DNA of 64,000 bases, taken from Nocardia huaxiensis (lineage in GTDB: Bacteria > Actinomycetota > Actinomycetes > Mycobacteriales > Mycobacteriaceae). The DNA is taken from positions 5,890,001-5,954,000 of the forward strand of contig NZ_CP059399.1 of assembly GCF_013744875.1 (NCBI RefSeq), in the 5' to 3' direction. The notes beneath the pieces were generated by a model that did no database searches, had not been told where the DNA came from, and saw nothing but the letters and a program-made list of their open reading frames with translations. This document shows, one piece after another, positions 51,265 through 59,883 of the stretch (the first letter of the stretch is position 1; every line of letters starts with the position of its first letter). The translations under genes were made by a program, and so were the position numbers.

Positions 51265-51338
51265 CGCCCCCGCCAGGGCTCGAACCTGGGACCCGCCGCT
51301 TAAAAGGCGGCTGCTGCTACCCGCTGAGCTACAGAGGC
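51265..51338 (-). tRNA. tRNA-Lys (TTT), atypical, weakened D stem
   Basis: Acceptor GCCTCTG/CGGGGGC with two G-U pairs, anticodon arm GCCGC CTTTTAA GCGGC with TTT anticodon, T arm CCAGG TTCGAGC CCTGG, 74 nt. The D stem GCTC/CAGC has a C-C mismatch. No encoded CCA. It may be degenerate. The 196 bp from here to 51534 holds no other feature I can support. Confidence 0.7.
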
Positions 51339-51534
51339 TTCCGGACGAGCCCCGAAGGGCTTGCGGTACAACTACGTTCGCAGGCGGCGGGGGCATCGCG
51401 CAATCGAATAAACCAACCGGAACGTATAGCAGGCTGAATTATGTTCCGCGCGAAGGGTTTTCGTACATTTCCCGCTTCGTGCGAGATAAGCTGAAGCCCT
51501 TCGTTCCCACAACTCGAGCCGCAGAAAGGCCGCG

Positions 51535-52485
51535 GTGAGTTCAGTGGCATTCCTTGGATCGCTACGCAATGCCGATACCCGACTGTGGATTTCGGGGGCA
51601 GGTCAGGGTGGGGGGTGGGTGGATCAGGCTCCGGTGCCGGGGGCCACCTCGCCGGAAGGGCCGGGGTTGGGGGTGTTTCAGCAGAATCTGCATATGGCCT
51701 GGCGGGCCGAGGATGAGACGGACAGCATTTGGCTGGCGTGTACGGGGGACGGGGAGGTGTGGACCTCGCCGTGGAATGTGGCGAATGTGGGGACGTCCGA
51801 GGCGCCTGCACTCGCCACCGTGAACGATCTGGGCGGGGAGACGCTGTACATGGCGTGGAAGGGGGCGGGTGGGGATCAGAGTATCTACTGGTCCGCGTCC
51901 GCCGATGGGCGCAAGTGGGAGGACCAGCAGATTCTCGGGGGTGCGGAGACATCCCGGTCGCCGAGCCTGGTGGTGTTTCGGGGTGCGCTGCAGGCGTTCT
52001 GGCGCGGGGGTGAGCATTTGATCACCTCCAATCAGGGGATCTACACATCGATTCGCGGGAGTGCGGGGTGGAGCGCGCCGGCTGTCGTGCCAGGGGTGGC
52101 GTCGGCGGAGAGTCCGGCACTCGCGGTGCTCGGGGATACGTTGTACCTCGCCCATCGGGGAACCAAGGCCACCCTCGACAATGACAAGTGGATCCGGTTG
52201 TGGAGCACCACCAATGGGGTGACCTGGGTGTCTCGGGCCACTCCGCCGGACGCGTACACCGATCTCGCGCCCGCGCTGGCCGCGCAGGACGGGCGGCTGC
52301 ATCTGGCCTGGAAGTCGGCCAGTGGCAATGAGATCTGGTATTCGTCGTTCGACGGGGAGCAGAGCTGGCAGCCGCCAACGCGGGCCGCGGCCTTCGAAAC
52401 CGGTTGCGCCCCAGCCCTGTGCGCGTTCCGCCAGGGACCGGGAGTCACCGAATTGCAGTTGGCCTGGCGCGGTTCGACGCTCTAG
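51535..52485 (+). CDS. Repeat-rich beta-propeller-like protein (sialidase/lectin-type repeats)
   Basis: A 316-aa protein built of about six repeats of 45-50 aa with the pattern SPALavfxgxLylAWkG...IwysSsDGxxW. Examples are GVFQQNLHMAWRAED, LGGETLYMAWKGAGGDQSIYW, GDTLYLAHRGTK and DGRLHLAWKSASGNEIWYSS. The Asp-box-like repeat and length suggest a six-bladed propeller of lectin or sialidase type. No catalytic residues are evident and there is no signal peptide. GTG at 51535 with AAAGG upstream. It lies next to the tRNA cluster; role unknown. Confidence 0.7.
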   Translation: MSSVAFLGSLRNADTRLWISGAGQGGGWVDQAPVPGATSPEGPGLGVFQQNLHMAWRAEDETDSIWLACTGDGEVWTSPWNVANVGTSEAPALATVNDLGGETLYMAWKGAGGDQSIYWSASADGRKWEDQQILGGAETSRSPSLVVFRGALQAFWRGGEHLITSNQGIYTSIRGSAGWSAPAVVPGVASAESPALAVLGDTLYLAHRGTKATLDNDKWIRLWSTTNGVTWVSRATPPDAYTDLAPALAAQDGRLHLAWKSASGNEIWYSSFDGEQSWQPPTRAAAFETGCAPALCAFRQGPGVTELQLAWRGSTL

Positions 52486-52685
52486 GTAATCGGGCTGCGG
52501 ACAGACGTGGTGGCGATGCGCCGTGCGGTAGACGCGGGCCGATCGCCACCACACTGCCCGGATGGGGTCGCCGACGTTGGCGGGGCGAGGCCGCCGGGCA
52601 GGACGGGTAAGTGCCGGGACCGTAAGTCGCAGGTCAACGGCGATTCGGGCAGACGGGACGAATGGTCGAACGTACAGTGGGGGGC

Positions 52686-53606
52686 ATGAGGTCCATCTGG
52701 AAGGGCTCCATCGCGTTCGGACTGGTGAACGTCCCCGTGAAGGTGTACACCGCCACGGAGGACCACGACATCAAGTTCCACCAGGTGCATGCCGCCGACG
52801 GCGGCCGGATCCGCTATGAGCGGGTGTGCACGGTCGACGGCCAGCCGGTGCAGTATTCCGACATCGACAGGGCCTACGAATCCCCCGAGGGCGATCGGGT
52901 GATTCTCACCGACGAGGACTTCTCGAAACTCCCCGCGGCCGAGAAACACGAGATCCCGGTCCTGCAATTCGTGCCCGCCGATCAGATCGACCCGATTCTC
53001 TACGACAAGAGCTACTACCTGGAACCGGATTCGAACACCCCGAAAGCGTATGTGCTGCTCGCCAAAACCCTCGAAGAGGTGGATCGGGTGGCACTCGTGC
53101 ATTTCACGCTGCGGCAGAAGACCCGGCTGGGTGCGCTGCGGGTGCGCGACGGCGTGCTGGTGCTGCAGACCATGCTGTGGCCCGATGAAGTCCGGTCGGT
53201 GGCCTTCGACAAACTCGACGACGTCTCCGAGCCCAAGGCCCAGGAATTGAAGATGGCCGAGACCCTGGTCGAAACGCTGTCCGATGATTTCGATCCGAGC
53301 CTCTACGTGGACGAATATCAGATCGAATTGAAGAAACTGCTCGACGAGGCCATTGCCAGCGGCAGCAGCAAGGTGAAACGCGCCCCGGAAACCGCCGCCC
53401 CGGAAATGGATGCCGAGGTCGTGGACCTGGTCGCCGCCCTGCAGCGCAGCCTGGAAGCCTCCGGCCGCAAGGTCGGCAAGACCACCCCGAAAGCCGCCGC
53501 GAAACCGGCCGCGGACAAACCCGCCAAGGCCGCGGCCAAGAAAACCGCCGCCAAGAAGACCGCGAAGAAGGCCCCGGCCAAACAAGCCACCCGCAAGGGC
53601 GCGTGA
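52686..53606 (+). CDS. ku: Ku DNA end-binding protein (NHEJ)
   Basis: Binds double-strand DNA ends as a homodimer and recruits LigD for non-homologous end joining. The 306-aa protein has the prokaryotic Ku core (about 1-235), beginning RSIWKGSIAFGLVNVPVKVY and including YERVCTVDGQPV, KSYYLEPD and ALVHFTLRQKTRLGALRVRD. A C-terminal Lys/Ala-rich tail (about 262-306, repeats of KKTA/AKKT/KAPAK), typical of actinobacterial Ku, probably gives extra DNA binding. ATG at 52686 follows GGGGGG. The gap 52486-52685 shows no other gene. No ligD gene is in the window. Confidence 0.95.
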   Translation: MRSIWKGSIAFGLVNVPVKVYTATEDHDIKFHQVHAADGGRIRYERVCTVDGQPVQYSDIDRAYESPEGDRVILTDEDFSKLPAAEKHEIPVLQFVPADQIDPILYDKSYYLEPDSNTPKAYVLLAKTLEEVDRVALVHFTLRQKTRLGALRVRDGVLVLQTMLWPDEVRSVAFDKLDDVSEPKAQELKMAETLVETLSDDFDPSLYVDEYQIELKKLLDEAIASGSSKVKRAPETAAPEMDAEVVDLVAALQRSLEASGRKVGKTTPKAAAKPAADKPAKAAAKKTAAKKTAKKAPAKQATRKGA

Positions 53607-53682
53607 CCGGCGGCGTGGGCGCCACCACAGCACCGCTCGCGGATTCGACATGCCATAGCATCCGCCTGGCAAACTAGCGGGC

Positions 53683-54255
53683 ATGGAATCCGACATAGCC
53701 GCCGATATCGCCATCGTCTCGATGGGTCTCGGTCACCTGCGCCAGGTCATCGACCTCGGCTACCAGGTGTTCGACACCCGTACCAAGCCCTACACCTCGT
53801 GGTCGCTGACCTCGGTGGCCGAGCACCTCGACAGTGCGGGACGCTCCTGCTGGGTGGCGGTGGATTCCGATCGCGTCGTCGGATTCGTGCTCGCGTCCAT
53901 GGAATTCGAGCTGCGCGACGACTGGGCGTACCTGGAATGGATCGCGGTCGACCCGGAAATGCAGGGCCGAGGCATTGCCGGACGGCTCATGACGGTCTGC
54001 TGCGACACGCTTTTCAAGCACGGCGCCCGCCGCATCGTCACCGATGTGGAGAACCACAACACCGCCTCGGCCTCCATGATGCGCAAGAACGGCTTCACCG
54101 AGGGCACCACCGTCACGCTGTTCGTGCGACCGAACCCGGACGAGCCCGCCATCGAGGCCGATGAGCAGATCAGCCTCGGCCCCGGCACCAAACGCGACCT
54201 GATCCGGCGCGGCCGCATCACCGGCGACGGACGCCACGGCCGCCCGAAAGGCTAG
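53683..54255 (+). CDS. GNAT-family N-acetyltransferase
   Basis: A 190-aa GCN5-related acetyltransferase that transfers acetyl from acetyl-CoA to an unknown amine. The acetyl-CoA-binding motif A reads LEWIAVDPEMQGRGIAGRLM, preceded by VVGFVLASMEFELRDDWAYL, and motif B reads DVENHNTASASMMRKNGF. The last 40 residues extend past the GNAT core and are basic. ATG at 53683. It follows Ku on the same strand by 76 nt; no functional link is evident. Confidence 0.88.
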   Translation: MESDIAADIAIVSMGLGHLRQVIDLGYQVFDTRTKPYTSWSLTSVAEHLDSAGRSCWVAVDSDRVVGFVLASMEFELRDDWAYLEWIAVDPEMQGRGIAGRLMTVCCDTLFKHGARRIVTDVENHNTASASMMRKNGFTEGTTVTLFVRPNPDEPAIEADEQISLGPGTKRDLIRRGRITGDGRHGRPKG

Positions 54256-54280
54256 CGGCCGCAGCGGGACTCACCGCGGT

Positions 54281-54904
54281 TCAATCGTCCTCGAGGGCGC
54301 GGGCCTGCCCCTCCCGGAAGAAGTCGACCAGCGCCGCCACCGTGGGCACGGCCGCACGGGTGCGCATGGCCCCGAACGGGGCGTTCCAGTACTCGCCGCG
54401 CCGCCGCGTCCACGGGCCCACATAGGCGTAGGGCTGCGGGTTCTCCCAATCTCCCGGGGAGACACCGAAGTTCACCTCACCCACCGAGACCGATAGATCG
54501 AAGTGCTCCGGCCACAGCACCGGCTGTTCGGCGGCGAAGCGGCGTAAGGCGGTGTCGCCCACCGCGAACCAGTCGTGCATGGTTTCGGCGGCGTCGCCGT
54601 CGAGGGAGAAGGGCTCGTCCGGGTCCATGTGCGTGCCGTCGTTGTAGAGGCCGCCGGGCGGCCCGTCGGCTTCGAAACCGGCGGTCATGGCCAGGTCGCG
54701 GTATGTGCCGTGCAATTTGGTGCGGCCCTGCGGCCACACCAGATCCGTTCCGGTCACCGACACCGGCCATTTGACACCGGTGAAGCCACCCAGCACGATG
54801 CGCATTCGAATGCTGCCGAAGCGCCGGTACTGCGGACCCGCGATCAGCAGCTCCGCCGCCGCGTGCAACGCGAACCGGGTGTCCTCGTAGGTAATGTCGT
54901 CCAC
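54281..54904 (-). CDS. Hypothetical protein
   Basis: A 207-aa protein of unknown function with the readable segments YEDTRFALHAAAELLIAG, LGGFTGVKWPVSVTGTDLVW and VGDTALRRFAAEQPVLWPEH. The C-terminus has DWENPQPYAYVGPWTRRRGE and a helical end. It is acidic and soluble, with no cysteines visible in the core. The family is not recognised. The start is taken as GTG 54904 because upstream in-frame residues run into the promoter region. Convergent with the GNAT gene. Confidence 0.6.
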   Translation of the reverse strand: MDDITYEDTRFALHAAAELLIAGPQYRRFGSIRMRIVLGGFTGVKWPVSVTGTDLVWPQGRTKLHGTYRDLAMTAGFEADGPPGGLYNDGTHMDPDEPFSLDGDAAETMHDWFAVGDTALRRFAAEQPVLWPEHFDLSVSVGEVNFGVSPGDWENPQPYAYVGPWTRRRGEYWNAPFGAMRTRAAVPTVAALVDFFREGQARALEDD

Positions 54905-55028
54905 ACCGAAATCATGGCCGCCCGCATGGGCGTGTTGCTGGGAAATCGGGTTGGTGGGAAATGTGGTCCGGCAAAAACATGTGCGCCGCACCGGAGAATT
55001 CCGATGCGGCGCACAATCACTCGATAGC

Positions 55029-55481
55029 TCAGCGGGCGTTCGACGTGCAGGTCGACATGATGACCCGGCCCGTATTCCCCTGCGAGGAACCGAGGTCCAG
55101 CCCCTTGCCATTGCCCTTCAGATTGTCGATCGCGGCCTTCTCGGCCTCGACCTTGGTGCCCGCCCAGCCGGCGCCGAAGCGCCCGTCCGACGACTGCGAC
55201 ACCGCGCCGCAGGCATTGGCGAAATTGACGATGGCGTAGCAGTCGCCGCCACCACAGCTGTCGATGGCGGCCGCGTCGGCGCCACCGCTGTTGGTGTAGT
55301 CCACTGCGTAGGCCACATGGAAGGTGCTCCGCGAAACCGCGATCGCGCCGTACAGGTCGCCACCGGCGATCTCGAAGACCGGCCCTTCCTCCGCCGCCCC
55401 CGCGGGGCCGGCGGACACCGCGCCCATGGCGGCCATCGATGTGACTGCGAGGCCCATCCCGGCCTTGCGCAACAACGACAT
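55029..55481 (-). CDS. Secreted DUF4189-type protein
   Basis: A 150-aa exported protein. The signal peptide is about 1-29 (LLRKAGMGLAVTSMAAMGAVSAG, cleavage near AGAAEE). The mature part reads GGDLYGAIAVSRSTFHVAYAVDY, SCGGGDCYAIVNFANACGAVSQ and WAGTKVEAEKAAIDNLKG. That pattern, with its cysteine pairs, is the DUF4189 pattern of small secreted actinobacterial proteins. ATG at 55481 with GGGAG upstream. Function unknown; extracellular or cell-wall location is inferred from the signal. Confidence 0.83.
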   Translation of the reverse strand: MSLLRKAGMGLAVTSMAAMGAVSAGPAGAAEEGPVFEIAGGDLYGAIAVSRSTFHVAYAVDYTNSGGADAAAIDSCGGGDCYAIVNFANACGAVSQSSDGRFGAGWAGTKVEAEKAAIDNLKGNGKGLDLGSSQGNTGRVIMSTCTSNAR

Positions 55482-55600
55482 TCGACACTCCCGTGATGAA
55501 TGGTGATATCGGCACGAATCATGGCCGAGCCCACCGACATTGTCCAATTCAGTCAGTGAAGCGCGCGGAGCTTCGATGCGGTCCCGGTGCGCCGGGCCGG

Positions 55601-56260
55601 TCACATCCGGCGCATGACCGAGACCACCTTGCCCAGCACGACCGCCTCGTCACCGTCGATGACGGAGTAGGCGGGGTTCCGCGGCTCCAAATATACGTGC
55701 CCATTGCTGCGGCGGTAGACCTTCACCGTGGCTTCGCCGTCGATCATGGCCGCCACGATCTCCCCGGTGTGCGCTTCGTGCTCTTTGCGGACAACCACGA
55801 TGTCGCCGTCGCAGATGGCGGCGTCGACCATGGAGTCACCCCGGACGCGCAGGGCGAATACAGTGCCACGACCAACCAGTTCACGTGGCAGCGACAACAT
55901 GTCGTCGGCATGCTCCTCGGCCAGGATCGGCGTGCCCGCGGCGATATCGCCCACCACCGGAACCGTCACCTGCTCCTCGGACTGCCGCTCCTGCGGACCG
56001 GTGCCCTGCAGGAACATGCGCACGTCGATCGGCCGCGTCATGGTGTCGCTGCGGCGCAGGAACCCGCGATCCTCCAGCGCGTTCAAATGCTTCGACACCG
56101 ACGACGAGGATTTCAGGCCCACCTCGTCCCCGATCTGCCGGGTGTTCGGCGGATAGCCGTGCCGCACCACATGGTCCCGGATGACACCGAGAATGTGCTG
56201 CTGGCGCGGGGGTAGCGTCGAGGTGTCGAGGTGCTCGAAGTCGTAGTCGTAACCGGTCAC
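55601..56260 (-). CDS. LexA-like S24 repressor
   Basis: A 219-aa LexA-type autoproteolytic repressor. The N-terminal winged HTH is at about 15-80 (LPPRQQHILGVIRDHVVRHG, TRQIGDEVGLKSSSSVSKHL). The cleavage site is Ala108-Gly109 in GDIAAGTPIL, with catalytic Ser143 (RGDSMVDAAICDGD) and Lys180 (GEATVKVYRR). It is shorter between the domains than the usual mycobacterial LexA. It could be the SOS LexA or a paralogue controlling few genes; no SOS-type box is seen upstream. GTG/ATG at 56260. Confidence 0.88.
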   Translation of the reverse strand: MTGYDYDFEHLDTSTLPPRQQHILGVIRDHVVRHGYPPNTRQIGDEVGLKSSSSVSKHLNALEDRGFLRRSDTMTRPIDVRMFLQGTGPQERQSEEQVTVPVVGDIAAGTPILAEEHADDMLSLPRELVGRGTVFALRVRGDSMVDAAICDGDIVVVRKEHEAHTGEIVAAMIDGEATVKVYRRSNGHVYLEPRNPAYSVIDGDEAVVLGKVVSVMRRM

Positions 56261-56350
56261 CGAGGCATCCTAAGCGCGCGGGGCACACCTGCCCCACCGC
56301 CGACGCGCGGTCGCACGCGTGTTGCCGCACATCGGCTCGCCCCACGCGGA

Positions 56351-58519
56351 TCAGGTCAGCACGGGGACCGACACCTCCACGCCCGCATCGAGTCTGGCCT
56401 GATAGTGCGGATTGGAGAAGGCGAGGAAGGGGCGGGCTCCGTCCAGACCGAGGCGGCGCACCCGGTCGGACATAGGGTGAGTTGTTCCGGCGCGCAGGCG
56501 GATTCGCGGGGCCGGGTGGACACGCTGGCCGCCGCGAGTGTCGATGAGTGCGCGCAGCGTGCGCGTGTGCAGGATGGAATAGGTGACCAGGTCCAGCTCC
56601 GGGCCCGGCAGCCACGGGCCGAGAGGGCCGTCGAGCGTGAGAGCCGTGTCGCCGTCGACCATGGCCGCGGCGTGCAGGCGGCCACGCGTCAATGACACGT
56701 CGACCGAGGCGGAAAAGGCGGGGTATCCCCAGATTTCGGTGGCGAGAGTGGCGGCGCGGGCAGCACCGGCGGCCACATCGGTGATATGGATGCCCGAGCC
56801 GCGACGGTCGCCCTTGGCCAGGAAGTCCGTCCAGACGCGCAGGCGGCGCTGCTGCCACGGATCGTGCACGGCGATGCCGATCGCGAGGTCGTCGAACGCG
56901 CCGATCGTGGTGCGGGTGAAGTGGCGGGCCGCGACCATCACGATGGCGTGGTTTCCGAGGAGAGCGGGTTGTAAGCCCGTCGCCCCCAGTTCTTTTCGCG
57001 CGATGTCGGCATCGGCGAGGAAGAAGGCGGTGACGGCGGCGCTGTCCGAGCAGCGCACCGGCAGTTCGATCATGCCGGAGGAGGTCGGGACGGTAGCGGT
57101 GGCGACGGTGAGAAACGGGAAGCCGTCGGGGGCGCGGACTTCGTCGTAGATGCGATAGGCCTGGTCGCGCTGCACCGGGCCACGGTATGGGAGCAGCGCC
57201 GCGTCGAGGTGCGCGCGGGCTTCGGGCAGGTCGTCGCGCATATTGTCGAGGTACTTCAGGACATGGTGACAGTCCGGGAACTGATGGGTGCCGTCGCTGT
57301 AATCGACCACGTACCAATGGGGTTGGTGATGGAACGGCGATCCGGGGCCTTGGCCGTCCAGGCTGGGGATCAGGTCGTGCTGATTGGTGATGGTGGCGAC
57401 GAAGGCGTTCTCCGGCGGCTGTTTGAAGTCCACCGGTGCGCCGACCGCGATCACATGCGTGACGCGATACCGGCCGTGAAATGCCGGGTCCTGCGCCAGA
57501 TTCATCACGGCCGCACCACCTTCGCTGTGACCGATGAGTGCGATCTCCGCGCCGTCGGGGACACCGAACGCGGCGATGCTCTTCCCCAGCGCCCGCGTAT
57601 ACGGTGACTCGTTCTTCAGCGTATTGCGCCACGCGCCGACGAGATCCTGCGGAGAATCGTTGCGCGGCATGCCACATTGCATGCCGGGCGCGAACACCGC
57701 ATACCGCACGACACCGTCGCTCCCCCGCATCTCCTGCAGATAGACGCGGCCATTGTTCTCCAGCACCGCGAGGTTCCGCAGGAATCCGACCACGCTGCCC
57801 TCGGTGCTCATGAGCGCCTGCTCGTGTGGCTCCAAGGCGACCGGATGCGCGTCTCCCGTACCGACATCCCAGCGGCACACGGCGTCGACGGTCACGCCGA
57901 ACAGCGGTATCTGCGTGACGGGCCGCCCGCACGCGATCTCCCAGCCGGCCGTGTCGTTCCACGGGTTGTCGTCGAGCAGCGCGTTGACAGCGAGCATTTC
58001 TGTGATGATGGGCGCGATGTGATGCAGGGTGTCGCCCAGTCCCCGCTCCCGCACCAGCCTGCGCAGCGCCCGCACGGCCTCGAGCGAACGATCGGATTCC
58101 ACGGCCGCCACCAGATCCGCGACCAACTCGTCCTCGACGATCTCCGGATGCTGCCGCGCCACCGCCGCGATGCGCAGCCGCAGCGAGGTGACCGCGATCA
58201 ACGCGTCCAGGCTCTCGTGCCCGGTGAGAATGCTCAACCGCCGCGCGGAACCACCGATCACGCCCTGCTGCAAGGGATATCCGAGCCCGCGCGGGTTCAT
58301 CCCGGCGCGCAGCAGCGCCCGTTCGGCGGGCAGCCCGGTCCGGGGCGTGCGAACCGCGGTGCCGAGCAGTCCACTGCCGGTGAGCGTTTCGGTGATCCGT
58401 TCCCCCACCTCGCGAATGTCATTCGCCACGCGGGCGATTTCCACTGCGGCCCTGCGTATTTCCTCCAGTTCGCCGGTGTAGACACCGCTGTTCCCGGCGA
58501 GGTCGGCGGTAGCCGTCAT
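56351..58519 (-). CDS. Large multidomain protein: helical N-terminus, lipase-type alpha/beta hydrolase, acetoacetate-decarboxylase-like C-terminus
   Basis: A 722-aa protein. Residues 1-50 are helical (YTGELEEIRRAAVEIARVAN) and resemble ESX/WXG-type N-termini. About 55-200 is a helical linker region. About 240-440 is an alpha/beta-hydrolase domain with GHSEGG (Ser332), Asp382 in NQHDLIP and His411 in DGTHQFPDCHH. About 485-722 resembles acetoacetate-decarboxylase-fold proteins (FFLADADIARKELG, TEIWGYPAFSASVDVSLTRG, ALIDTRGGQRVHP, LAFSNPHYQARL). The start overlaps the stop of the small helical gene (ATGA). A secreted or envelope lipase effector is possible; unproven. Confidence 0.75.
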   Translation of the reverse strand: MTATADLAGNSGVYTGELEEIRRAAVEIARVANDIREVGERITETLTGSGLLGTAVRTPRTGLPAERALLRAGMNPRGLGYPLQQGVIGGSARRLSILTGHESLDALIAVTSLRLRIAAVARQHPEIVEDELVADLVAAVESDRSLEAVRALRRLVRERGLGDTLHHIAPIITEMLAVNALLDDNPWNDTAGWEIACGRPVTQIPLFGVTVDAVCRWDVGTGDAHPVALEPHEQALMSTEGSVVGFLRNLAVLENNGRVYLQEMRGSDGVVRYAVFAPGMQCGMPRNDSPQDLVGAWRNTLKNESPYTRALGKSIAAFGVPDGAEIALIGHSEGGAAVMNLAQDPAFHGRYRVTHVIAVGAPVDFKQPPENAFVATITNQHDLIPSLDGQGPGSPFHHQPHWYVVDYSDGTHQFPDCHHVLKYLDNMRDDLPEARAHLDAALLPYRGPVQRDQAYRIYDEVRAPDGFPFLTVATATVPTSSGMIELPVRCSDSAAVTAFFLADADIARKELGATGLQPALLGNHAIVMVAARHFTRTTIGAFDDLAIGIAVHDPWQQRRLRVWTDFLAKGDRRGSGIHITDVAAGAARAATLATEIWGYPAFSASVDVSLTRGRLHAAAMVDGDTALTLDGPLGPWLPGPELDLVTYSILHTRTLRALIDTRGGQRVHPAPRIRLRAGTTHPMSDRVRRLGLDGARPFLAFSNPHYQARLDAGVEVSVPVLT

Positions 58520-58797
58520 AGTCGGCCCATCCCCGGCACGGCGACTCGCACGACAGGCCCGGCGGTTCGGACGGAAGAGATCGCCCGCGCGTGCTCGTCG
58601 AGCCGGTCCGCCGCCTCGGCCAGATCGCCCGCGGCGATCAGGCAGCGCTCGATGTGTTCACCGACGGTTCGCTCGAACCAGTCCGGCGCGGTCCCCGCTC
58701 CCCCGACCCGATCCGCGATATCCCGCAACGCCTGCGCCCGCTCCGCGAGCAATCGCGCATCGTCCCGTGTCCGCCGAGCCAACTCCGCACAGTCCAT
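58516..58797 (-). CDS. Small helical ESX-like protein (93 aa)
   Basis: A 93-aa, almost all-helical protein starting MDCAELARRTRDDARLLAERAQ, with a turn containing GGAGTAPDWFERTVGEH and then a second long helix (LIAAGDLAEAADRLDEHARA). Size and helix-turn-helix shape resemble WXG100/ESX-family partners, although the turn lacks a literal WxG. ATG at 58797 has GGAGG 8 nt upstream. Its stop overlaps the ATG of the 722-aa gene, so the two proteins are made together and probably interact. T7 secretion is an inference. Confidence 0.68.
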   Translation of the reverse strand: MDCAELARRTRDDARLLAERAQALRDIADRVGGAGTAPDWFERTVGEHIERCLIAAGDLAEAADRLDEHARAISSVRTAGPVVRVAVPGMGRL

Positions 58798-58951
58798 GCC
58801 GGTAACCTCCGCTGCCCGTTCGGCGCCGTCACGGCGCGATTCGGATGGTCGGGAACCCACACAACCACGGCAAATTTTCCGCTAATAATATGGGCATCCG
58901 GCCGTTTCCGCGGCCGAACGTGATTCCTTGCAGCGATACGCGGGAGTGCGC

Positions 58952-59740
58952 ATGCTGAGCTGGATCCACGATTTACCCGCGTGGGCGGGCTACCTGACCG
59001 TCACCGGCGTTGCCGTGGCCCTGCAATGCGGGGGCGTCCTGCTGCTGCGCCCGGTGGTGACGAAGTCTTTCGGCGCGGAGCGGGCGAAGGACGAGATGAT
59101 CACCGTGGTGCTCACCGTCGGCGGCATCTTCTACGGGTTGCTGCTGGGCTTGATCGCGGTGGCCGGGCTAGAGTCCTACGATGCGGCGAAGTCGGTTGTC
59201 GCCGACGAATCCGCCACTCTCAGTACGCTTTACCGCGAAGTGTCGGCCTACCCCGAACCGGAGCGCAGCCTGCTCCGGCAGGATCTGGCGGCCTACACCG
59301 ACAATGTCATCACCGTCGCCTGGCCCGCGCTGCGACGCGGTGACGAACCCACCGGTGGCACCGCCCTGGTGACCCGATTCCAGGAACACCTGCTGGCCTT
59401 CCAGCCCCGGACCGAAGCCGAATCCATCGTGCACGCCGCCACCATCGACCAGTTCGCGGACTTCGATCAACAGCGCCGCCACCGCATCGGCGCGGCCGCC
59501 TCCAGCCTGCCCGATGTGCTCTGGTGGGCCATCGTCCTCGGCGGCGCCATCACCCTGGCCCTGCTCAGCTTCTACGACCTGACCAGCCGCACCGTCCACC
59601 TGCTCCTGGGCGGCCTGCTCGCCTTCTTCCTGGGCACGATTATCTTCCTCATAGCCGCCCTCGACCAGCCCTTCCGCGGCGACCTGGGCGTCACCTCCGA
59701 GCCCTACGAGCGCGTCTACCACCACGTCATGCACCGCTAG
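58952..59740 (+). CDS. DUF4239-type membrane protein
   Basis: A 262-aa integral membrane protein of the DUF4239 (bestrophin-like) type. Two N-terminal helices (WAGYLTVTGVAVALQCGGVLLL and VVLTVGGIFYGLLLGLIAVAGL) are followed by a soluble segment with SVVADESATLSTLYREVSAYP, typical of the family. Two C-terminal helices follow (VLWWAIVLGGAITLALLSFY, LLLGGLLAFFLGTIIFLIAAL). ATG at 58952 has GGGAG 6 nt upstream. Function unknown. Divergent from the ESX-like gene; ends before a hairpin at 59836. Confidence 0.83.
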   Translation: MLSWIHDLPAWAGYLTVTGVAVALQCGGVLLLRPVVTKSFGAERAKDEMITVVLTVGGIFYGLLLGLIAVAGLESYDAAKSVVADESATLSTLYREVSAYPEPERSLLRQDLAAYTDNVITVAWPALRRGDEPTGGTALVTRFQEHLLAFQPRTEAESIVHAATIDQFADFDQQRRHRIGAAASSLPDVLWWAIVLGGAITLALLSFYDLTSRTVHLLLGGLLAFFLGTIIFLIAALDQPFRGDLGVTSEPYERVYHHVMHR

Positions 59741-59835
59741 CCCGGCACTCGTGGAGCCGGCCGTGGGAACCAATGCCGCGCAGACCGTCCGGATCGATGG
59801 CCCTCCCATTGCGAAACACCTACTCCAGCAACGCA

Positions 59836-59868
59836 ATGCGGGCCAACCCCAGAGGGATCGGCCCGCAT
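59836..59868. terminator. Bidirectional terminator hairpin
   Basis: Arms ATGCGGGCC (59836-59844) and GGCCCGCAT (59860-59868) with a 15-nt loop, between the DUF4239-type gene and the convergent end of the SUF operon. Confidence 0.7.
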
Positions 59869-59883
59869 CGGGGTGCTGTGCGA

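Noticed and set aside
52482..53714. 410-codon minus-strand open frame across Ku
   Set aside because: Antisense of a clear Ku gene; the Gly/Phe/Arg-rich repeats mirror the Lys/Ala tail codons.
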